Source of the DNA: Adiantum capillus-veneris
Lineage: Eukaryota; Streptophyta; Polypodiopsida; Polypodiales; Pteridaceae
DNA: 50,000 nt
Reading direction: 5' to 3'
NCBI GenBank assembly: GCA_014529385.2
Contig: CM043971.1
Coordinates: 27,107,769-27,157,768 of the forward strand
This document shows positions 42,290-50,000 of this stretch, piece after piece (position 1 is the first letter of the stretch; every line of letters begins with the position of its first letter). The notes under the pieces are model-generated. The model had not been told where the DNA came from, did not search any database, and saw nothing but the letters and a program-made list of their open reading frames with translations. Position numbers and translations under genes: made by a program.

Positions 42290-44650
42290 ATGGTTGAGTA
42301 AGTATTAGTACAAGGACATAATGGGAAACCAAAAGCTCATTTAGTTAAGGCTAGTAGAGTTATAAAGGGCTTACGTAAAGGGCCAAAAGTCTATATGGTT
42401 AAACTAAACAATGTTGAAGATTTAGAGGGCAACCAACTTCCAAGGTGTCTTAAGGAATTTTGAGATGTATTTCTAGAGGATCTTTTGAATTTACCTCCCC
42501 TAAGGGATATAGATCACAAGATCAAAACCTCTTTTGATAGTGCACCTGTTTCCAAAAGGCCTAAAAAATGTCCCTACTTGAAGCCATAGAACTCGAGGAA
42601 CAACTTCGACAGATTACTGAGCAGCTGTTCATTCGACCAAGTATTTCTCCATGGACATAATAGAATGTCCACAACCCAAAACTCAGTCATAAAAATTTGA
42701 GGCTTCCTAGGTATTACAGGATGGTACAGAATATTCGTCAAGGATTATATGCACTCATTGCTCCCTTCACTCAATTACTCAAGAAATCATCCAAACTTAC
42801 ATGGGAGAAAGAGCAAGAAGAATGTTTCCAACAACTAAAACAATACATCACCTCTGCTTCAGTACTCAAGCTACCAAATTTCACTCAAGATTTTGAGGTA
42901 GTGACACATCCAAGTGGACTCACTATATGAGGAGTCTTAAATCAAGAAAGCAGACTAGTTGTCTTTACTTCTTGAAAATTAAGGATTCATGAGTTGAATT
43001 ATCCAACTCATGATCTGGAACTTTTAGTTGTTATTCACGCTCTCAAACTGTGGAGACATTATCTTTTGTGAAGTAAGTTTCAGCTAGTCACTGCTCACCA
43101 AAGTCTAAAATGGATCTTCTCCCAACTAGCACTCAACATGAGGCAAAGATGTTGTATAGAGCTTTTACATGAATATGACTTTCAAATAAAGTACATACCA
43201 GGTAAGGAAAATGTGGTTGCTTATGCCCTCAACATAAAAGCCTTCCTTGGGACCATATCCATGGCCAACAATCCAATATTAGATAAGGTGAGGGAATGTT
43301 TGTAAGAAGATAAAACTTATCTTCATTTTTTACAAATCCTCAATCGAGAGGATGAAACGGAGAAAGAAAAAGCACTAGTTAAAGACCATTCTATAGAGGA
43401 TGGACTTCTTTACTACAAGCATTGGATCTACATTCCTAAGGATGCCTTCCTAAAGAAATTAATTATTCATGAAGGACATGACACCTTGGATATGCAAAAA
43501 CTCTTAATGCCTTAAGGAAAAGTTACTTTTGGATCGGAAGGTGATGTACTTCGAAACAAGGATGACCAAGTAATGATGCCAAGAAAGATGCAACCCTTAG
43601 ACATACCTCAAATGAAGTGGGAATTCATTAATATGGACTTCGACACTTGTATCCCCACGGTTCAAGGAGGCTTTGAATCCCTGATGGTAGTAGGGGAGAT
43701 GCTCACCAAAGTATCTCACCTAATACCAGTGAAGACCACTTGTCTCTTTGTTATTAAAGAGATATTTAGACTTCGTGGGCTCCCAAAAAGAATTATTAGT
43801 GACCGGGATGAAAAGTTTACATCCAAGTTTTGGAATGCTCTATTCAAAGATTTAGGAACACAACTATGTTTGGATATAAGTTTATCATGTCACCCTCAAA
43901 CTGATGGATAGACGAAGCAGGTAAATCAAGTGATCAAAGATATCCTTCAAGATTATTGCAATAGAGAACCACACAAGTGGATTCAATTTCTTCCCTAGGT
44001 AGAGTTTTCTTTTAACTCCTCCTTCCATAAAAGCATTGGATGTCACCTTTGAATGCTCTTTATGGGCACGGATGCATATCACCCTAAAATTTCTCTGATC
44101 CTACTATAAGGGTAGAAGTCTCTAAGAGAATTCTGGAGAAAATGGATCCCAAAGGCCATATGGCAAGATTTTCAGGTTGCTAAGGATCGCCAAAAGCATT
44201 ATGCGTATTTAAAGCGATCCATTCAAATTTTTAAGTAGGGTGACAAATTGTTTTTTCACATTCGTCCAAAAAGAAGCAACCTATCCTTAGAAAATTCAAA
44301 AAGCTGAGTCCCAGGCATTGTGGTCCTTATGAGGTAATCAAAGTACTCAGTGACCAAGCTTACAAATTAAATCCGCTTAAACACATCAAAGTTCATGATG
44401 TATTCCACATCACCATTCTAAAGACTTACATTTCAAATCCCAATCATGCCTTGGATGATGAACAAATTGTAATACAATAGCAAGGCATGCTTGAACTCCA
44501 ACCAGATTGTATTCTTGAAATCAAAGAAAGACCGGTTAGGAATAGAGTAATAAGAGAACATCTAGTAAAATGGAAAGACTATCCCATAGAAGATGCCACT
44601 TGGGAAGATGAAACCTCTCTTCTCAAAGACTTTCCCAACTTTTGTTGAGA
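42290..44650 (+). pseudogene. Chromovirus pol remnant (copy B), RT core deleted
   Basis: Plus-strand pieces in order are a linker (GHNGKPKAHLVKASRVIKGL; PLRDIDHKIKT), then a jump over the RT core to FLGITGWYRIFVKDY-like sequence near 42700. RNase H follows ([39 protein letters not shown]). Integrase has [33 protein letters not shown] and [10 protein letters not shown], then IRPKRSNLSL and the chromodomain (HLVKWKDYPIEDATWEDE, ends 44648). Stops and frameshifts occur throughout. The RT YxDD box and the integrase zinc region are missing or unreadable. It is an old, internally deleted element. Confidence 0.88.
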
Positions 44651-44683
44651 TGAGAACATCTAAAATTCTTAAGTTGGGGTGAT

Positions 44684-44754
44684 TGTAAGATTTCAAGCAG
44701 CTGTAAGAAAGGAAAAATGTACAAGGCCTATTAAAAAAGACTTGGTTCTAAAAA
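44684..44754 (+). mobile_element. Chromovirus 3' LTR start (copy B), interrupted by CACTA
   Basis: TGTAAGATTTCAAGCAGC follows the same AAGTTGGGGTGAT purine tract as copy A. Similarity to copy A stops exactly where CACTACAAGA begins. The last three bases, AAA, would be the CACTA target duplication. Confidence 0.82.
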
Positions 44755-44784
44755 CACTACAAGAGGTTGTGTGCTCTTGTGACG

Positions 44785-44995
44785 CTATTAGCGACGGAAA
44801 TACACTGGGTTTTTATAACCCCCGGCGTTGCTACGAGCGTCGCTATAGGCGTTGCTATATGCGTCGCTATATGCGTCGCTATGAGCGTCGCTATATAGCG
44901 ACGCATATAGCGACGCCTATAGCGACGTTTACACAGAAGACTATAGCGACGCTACAGAGCCATAAATAGCGACGCTTATAGCGACACTCGAGAGA
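44785..44995. repeat. CACTA subterminal repeat array with palindrome
   Basis: About ten copies of GCGTCGCTAT or its complement ATAGCGACGC occur. Those left of 44894 mostly read GCGTCGCTAT and those to the right read ATAGCGACGC. They meet in a perfect 20-bp palindrome at 44885-44904. Such short subterminal motifs are the usual binding sites for TNPA proteins in this superfamily. Confidence 0.9.
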
Positions 44996-45008
44996 ATTGT
45001 TTTTTGGT

Positions 45009-45031
45009 GGCAGGGCATTGAATGCCCTGCC
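45009..45031. terminator. Perfect 11-bp-arm hairpin
   Basis: GGCAGGGCATT and AATGCCCTGCC flank a single G. It lies about 320 bp past the TNPA-like stop codon on the transcript strand. A role in transcript ending is only a guess. Confidence 0.4.
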
Positions 45032-45057
45032 GCCCATCAACGATATTGTACTTGATT

Positions 45058-45075
45058 CACTTTTTTAAAAAAGTG
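45058..45075. repeat. 18-bp perfect palindrome
   Basis: CACTTTTTTAAAAAAGTG lies between the TNPA-like gene and the subterminal repeats. Confidence 0.9.
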
Positions 45076-45131
45076 CAAGGGTAGATAATAGACCCAAAAT
45101 AGTCACCCACAAGACGCATTGTTTGCAAAAT

Positions 45132-45253
45132 TGACAATTGTACACATCATAGGCAAAATGAATTGATTGGCAAATGTAATAATGACAATTGTACAATATC
45201 ATAGGCATAAAGAATTGATTGGCAAAAGGAACTGCGGTGACAAATGTAATAAT
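45132..45253. repeat. Duplicated ~51-bp block
   Basis: GACAATTGTACA, CATAGGCA, GAATTGATTGGCAAA and GTAATAAT occur in the same order at 45132-45182 and 45183-45252. The second copy carries an extra insert. Confidence 0.8.
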
Positions 45254-45352
45254 ATACATGGTTCAAAAAGACGTATAAAATCCGTCTCATGATACATAAG
45301 CTATGAGAAACCCTAAACTAATGCTATCTAGCTATGGCTAAACTGACGTCGT

Positions 45353-46666
45353 CTAGTCAGACGTCTCATCGCGTCCAAGCGGCGTATCTGTCGGATTCTG
45401 CAAAAAAAGACAATAAGACAGCTTTCAGTAAGTATAAACATATAACGACATTTATAAAACAATACAAAAAATAAAAAAGAGTAAACCCTAATACTAACCA
45501 TGCCGCCGCGAGAACTGAGAATGTCCATCAGGGCATTTAAGCCCTTCCTGCCTGCATACTCGCGCTCGTACGGTGTGGGATCACGTCCTGTCATCGACCA
45601 CTGTCAAAACATACAAAAATTTCATTATGTTAGAACTAAAAAACTCATAAACCCTAAACTATCGAACATGCATAAAGAGCAATGTGAAAACACTTACAAA
45701 ATTGGCCTCAAATGATGCCCATCCACCGCTCCCCAAGTGGTGCGAGCTCCCTGCCTCTACTCGCGCTCTGGCTGCATCCTTTTGTTGCTTCCACTTGTCG
45801 GGATTCTCGCGCGCTGCTTTCTTTGCATTCTTCCAATCTTCTTTGGCCAGCCAATCTGGCCTGTTCCACCCATTCTTGATTTCTTTTTGCACTTCGGAAC
45901 TCTTGTGTTTGCAGTATTCGCGCATTCGAATCTTCATCAGGTCTTCATTGAAGCGCTGATCCCGTGTTGGAATGGGAAACTCATCATGAAGTATGCTGAT
46001 GACTCTGTTTTTTAAATCACTTGGTACTTCACTCCATTTGTTTAGTATGTAGTGTCTAAATAGCTGAGAGCAAAGACCACGCATGCGCGAGATCACCTTC
46101 TTGCCGTCATCATCAATGATGATGCCGCCACTGATGTCGACGGAGTAAGGCAAGCCCTCTGGCCGGTGACGCGTGAACCTGGGTGTCCCGGCAGGGGTCT
46201 CTAGCGGCGTGTCGATGGGGGTATGGACGTCAGGTGTCTCCACCGGCATCTGGGCCCTGAAGCGAGGAGTGTCGAGTGGGGTGGCTCCTGGCGGAGTAGG
46301 TAGAGGTGTGTAGCTTCTAGGAACAGTGAGCCGTGCAAAACCCGGCGTAGATGGCGATGTTGTGGCTGGTGTGGGGGCGGGCAAAGAAGGGGAGGGTAAA
46401 GAGCCTCGTCGAACACGAGGCGGTGTGGAGGCATCGGTGGCGGAATCCCCACAACAACCGCCACCGCCACCACTAGAGCGCCGGTTTCTAGACGAGTGTG
46501 AAGCTCGTCTCGTCGACGCCGAAGCTTCGGAGCACGCCGAATGCTCCGAAAGAGAGGGAGATGCGGATGGAGTAGGAACGCGCGATGATGCGCCAGAGCG
46601 ATGACGCTCCACGTACCACTGTCTCTGCTGTGGTGACAAAGAAGAAAGAAACTCCTCATCATCCAT
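45353..46666 (-). CDS. TNPA-like accessory transposase of the CACTA element, three exons
   Basis: Spliced on the reverse strand: exon 46666-45698, exon 45600-45499, exon 45397-45353. Donors are GTAAGT and GTTAGT and acceptors are TTTTGACAG and TTTTTTGCAG, all in phase 0, giving about 371 residues without a stop. The start MDDEEFLSSLSPQQ follows an acceptor-like TTAATGCAG, so a 5' exon or leader is likely. After a Ser-rich and a Thr-Pro-rich low-complexity region (to about residue 200), the C-terminal part has WSEVPSDLKNRVISILHDEF, IKNGWNRPDWLAKEDWKNAK and GGWASFEANF. These resemble plant Transposase_24/TNPA proteins, which bind subterminal repeats. It is the only element gene here that looks intact. 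Confidence 0.75.
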
Positions 46667-46938
46667 ACCTGCATTAAACACACGAATATTTAAACTTAAT
46701 ATTGAATGAATAGAGTAGACAATGACGCAAAGACCATTAAATACAATGACATAATGACGCATATAAATACAATGACGCAATGAATCGAGTGATACAAGAG
46801 GCAAGTCGAAAACTCAGAATTTTCAATCAAAAGATGTGAGCGCGAGTAGAAAAGAGCGTTATACACCATGGAAGGTACTTAGAGAGCCAGAGCTTTTATA
46901 ACACGGAGCAAAATTGTTCAAATACAATATTTGTGGCT

Positions 46939-49900
46939 TTAAGAGATCTCTCTCTCATCTTCGCATAACTCAGCATAACTTCCTATATCTATATAGAGCT
47001 CTCCGTTTAAACACATATCCTCTGTTTCATTTTGTAGCTCCTCTGCATGCACCCCATATAGAGTAGTAGCATCTTGATGCTCGTCTGGCACCACCGCAGC
47101 GGCTTCTGATTGAGCATCTTCTCTGATCTCCTCCATTGATGTCGTTGTGATTGGCACATGGTAGCCTTCATACGTCCTTGCACTACGAGGGGCTACCTCT
47201 ATGACGTACCACCAGTTTGATGTAGACTTTGTAGGATGAAATATTACCTGCCAGAGCCACATAACTTACATGAGAGCTTTCAAGCACATAACTTGTAAAA
47301 GGGGGATGTTAACTATTTACATACTTACTTGTTCACAATGCTCGGGTAGTACGAAAGTGTCTCTTAGGTCAGTCCATTTCTTAGTAGAATCCACCTCAAG
47401 AAAACCAGACTCTCCTCTACGCACAGTAGCGTTGCGACCCTCCATGATTATCTTGAACCATTGCACGTCGAACAAGTCGACAAAAAATCCTTGTAATCGA
47501 TCCTCAAAATCTCTTGCAGCGTGCCGAAGTAAGTGAGTTCCGCCACCACAGGATCTGCATCAGAGGAACGTCGTCGACTAGACTGTTCAAATTTTGCCAT
47601 GATTCCACAATCTTGAGTAAAACGCTTTTTGTCGATTCGTTCCACCCTAAAATGTCGACCTTTACACCATGCTGTTGTGTATGACTTATACTACAACGAA
47701 AAAAGATTATGAGTGGCCGTTCAAACGTTTATAAATAAAGTCACTTGCTAGTCGTACATTGCAAACTTACCTTGGTCGCGCAACCCCGAGAGTACTCCCA
47801 CTCTTCTTCAGTCACTTCGTCACCGCATTGTTGTGCGCTTTTCAATTGGTTGTGCAACCATCTTAAGCTCATGAAGGTTGGTAGGCTCTCCAGAACCGCT
47901 GGATAGTGCATCGGTGTCGTCTTCCCCGTCTCCACTCGATTCGTGCCCTTTGTCGCTCTTGCTTTGCATCCTCATATTGTGAAATCCACTTTTGCATCAC
48001 TGGATTGTGAAGCATGCAAAATCGGTTGATTTTAGCCTCTAGATCTTCCGTCATCTTCTTCTCAACACCGAGATTGCACATGACAATCCCAGATATGCGC
48101 TCATCATCTATGGTTCGCCATAGCGTGTCCCGGATTTATCAAATCCGTCTAGCCACTCTCCAATGTACACTAGGGACTCTGATACCAACCAACCTTCTGC
48201 CATGCTACCCTCCGGACGTGCCTTTTGACGCACATATCCCTTAAGCGTTTTCATGAAACGCTCTAAGAAGAACATCCATCTGGAATGAACTGTGCCAGCT
48301 ATTTCCACCTCATCAACTATGTGAACAAGAAGATGCACCTGAATGGTTAGCATGGTAGTAGGAAAATGTTTCTCAAACATGCACACAAGCTCCGCAGCAT
48401 TTAGTTTGGCGAATGGTATGGAGTCTACGTTGATCTCCTTTTGTGAGATCCATTGCACCAGCTTTGCAAGTTTGTAGATTGTGTTACGGATGTCGAGAGA
48501 CAAACATCCCTCAATGGAAACCGGTAAAATAAACTGTAAAGTATGTGCAGCAATGATATTAAAGTCCACATTTTATGCAATGATATTAAAGTACACTATG
48601 AACGTACGTGACACATTTTATGCCAATCGTGTGACTTCAAACCGGTAAGCTTTCCTTCTTTAGTAAAACACGTTCGGAGCGAGTGCATTACGCCAGTGGG
48701 GGTCCGCAAAGATCGAATGGCCTCTTTTACTTTGCGTTCTTGGGCTCCTGTGAAAATCCATGGTGCTTTAGGGAGTTTTATCGATCCATCACACGCTGTT
48801 TGCGGCCAATATTGCTCCACACGATCCACATTTCTAAGGTCAACTCTGGCTCCCAAAGTATCTTTCTTGCCGGTCAAATGGTCCCATAGTAGATTACCCA
48901 CATTCTTGAATATGTGCATTGGATCGATCAAGTGATTGATCATGAGTCGGGGCCAGTATGGTAACTCGTACCATAGTGATAGTCTCTTCATCCCTGGAGG
49001 CAATCCGTCATCGCACATCTCCTTCTGCTCTAACCATGCTTGTGCAGACATCCTTGGTGGCTCTCTTCCCAAAAAGCCGTCGCGTAACACATGATTCTCT
49101 GGAAGATACGCTTGATGACCTTCGTAGATTTGCTTCTTCAGTGAGGGTGCCCTACGTGCATTCAGTCTAGGTCCACATGTGACACATGCTCTATATCCGC
49201 TTGTTTGAAGCCCTGCATGTATACACATGATAATAGATCAACTATGGGAAAAAACAATATTTACAGTGTCTGAGTGAGGAGTGTCAATAGATCACCTGAG
49301 CATTCTGTTAGCCCGGGATAGTCATGCATGGTCCACATTAGAATGCCTCTGATCAAAGCATTCCGTCGTCCTGTGTGTCGGCTCATATCCACCACCTCTA
49401 TGCCAATCCACAATTGTTGTAGCTCTTCCAATAGTGGACGAAGATACACATCCACGGGGGAATGTTGTAGTTGACGATGACAACGGGCCATACACTGTAA
49501 GATGTTGATCTTTGACCAAATGGATTTACGCCATCCATAGCCAGGCCTAAGCGCAAATTTTGAGCTTCCCTGGCAAAATCCGACCATGTTCCATCTATAT
49601 GTTTCTAGGCTGCGGAATCTGCAGGAATTCGTAGCACACCATCCGAAGATTTATTCTCCTCATGCCATGATGCTAGGGCGGCCATGGACTTACATTCGAA
49701 GAAATGCTTGATGCGAGGAAGCAGAGGAAAATGTCGCAAAACCTTTTGTGGAATTTTTGTCCCGTGGAGATCTACTCGATATCTTTCGGAATCACATTTC
49801 GGACACTTCTCCATGTCTGTGTATTCCCCTCTGAAAAGAATGCAGTCATTAGGACAAGCGTGGATAGAATTGTAATCCATCCCCAAGTTTTGCAAAATCT

Positions 49901-50000
49901 TTCTTGCTTCATCTCGGGAATCTGGCATCACATTGTCAGCTGGTAGTATGTGCTATTTCAGCAATCTACACAACATAAAAATATGATACAGTCGTGTAAA
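46939..50000 (-). pseudogene. TNP2-like CACTA transposase, five exons seen, broken
   Basis: The exons I infer on the reverse strand are (from beyond 50000) to 49297, 49213-48608, 48533-47771, 47690-47329 and 47247-46939, ending DEREIS. Introns use GTGATC, GTACGT, GTAAGT and GTAAGT donors. Family marks are HACPNDCILFRGEY with CPKC, GLAMDGVNPFGQRSTSYSVW, ELPYWPRLMINHLIDPMHIF, GLKSHDWHKM, HSRWMFFLERFMKTLKGYVR and ARPEGSMAEGWL (DUF4218 part), then YFGTLQEILRIDY and a W-Y-V tail (DUF4216 part). Lesions are TAG at 49953-49955, TAG at 49605-49607 (Trp codon), an out-of-frame deletion near 49450, frameshifts near 48130 and 47970, and loss of one T in a run near 47492. It cannot encode active transposase. 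Confidence 0.85.

Larger units (their letters stand above)
44755..50000 (-). mobile_element. CACTA (En/Spm-like) transposon, right part beyond window
   Basis: The terminal sequence CACTACAAGAGG begins at 44755, followed by about 200 bp of subterminal repeats. Then come two reverse-strand genes, TNPA-like (45353-46666) and TNP2-like (46939 to past 50000). The opposite terminal repeat lies outside the window, so the total length is unknown. It inserted into a chromovirus LTR. Confidence 0.92.

Noticed and set aside
46201-46683. 160-codon and other alternative frames opposite the TNPA-like exon
   Set aside because: They are shadow frames of the GC-rich Ser/Pro region. Only the frame with consensus splice sites and TNPA motifs is retained.

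Overview
The window looks like nuclear DNA of a flowering plant, from a gene-poor region packed with transposable elements. The signs are Ty1/copia and Ty3/gypsy retrotransposons with primer sites for plant initiator-Met tRNA, chromodomain-bearing gypsy remnants, a CACTA (En/Spm) DNA transposon with spliced TNP2-like and TNPA-like genes, and many (GA)n/(TC)n microsatellites. I found no intact host gene, tRNA or rRNA, and the species cannot be fixed from the sequence alone.

Left part (1-15160). Old debris comes first: a partial direct repeat, a reverse-strand gypsy RT remnant, an ~85-92 bp minisatellite that runs into a copia-type polypurine tract and LTR (ends 4329), and a decayed unrecognised coding remnant with a plausible small intron. 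A Tork-like copia element follows (6097-11292) with two LTRs, a tRNA-Met primer site and a gag-pol frame broken by stops, indels and a 109-bp tandem duplication. Beyond it lie mostly unrecognised DNA, a reverse-strand RT fragment resembling Penelope-like elements, and a scrap that looks like an RRM protein.

Centre (15163-34669). This is a three-layer nest, each layer bounded by its own LTRs and an exact 5-bp target duplication. Copia-1 (minus, 15168-34664, TSD TTGGG) is split by a gypsy element (minus, 19589-33840, TSD ACGAC, LTRs ~1.6 kb). The gypsy is split by copia-2 (plus, 21364-26833, TSD AAGCA). LTR divergence falls from outer to inner layer: about 11 differences in 141 bp for copia-1, patchy divergence up to roughly 10% for the gypsy, and a single 2-bp indel for copia-2. 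Copia-1 and copia-2 belong to one family, so that family transposed both before and after the gypsy arrived.

Right part (34670-50000). There are two chromodomain-type gypsy 3' ends (35690-36160 and 42290-44754). Between them is a 2.6-kb LTR element without protein-coding capacity (37070-39685) that carries a ~170-bp tandem array and a ~45-bp minisatellite. It shares primer site, LTR-end sequence and a pre-polypurine-tract motif with the copia family and is my best candidate for an undescribed non-autonomous family. A CACTA transposon begins at 44755 inside the second gypsy's LTR and runs past the window end. Its TNP2-like transposase gene is dead, while its TNPA-like gene still gives an open spliced frame.
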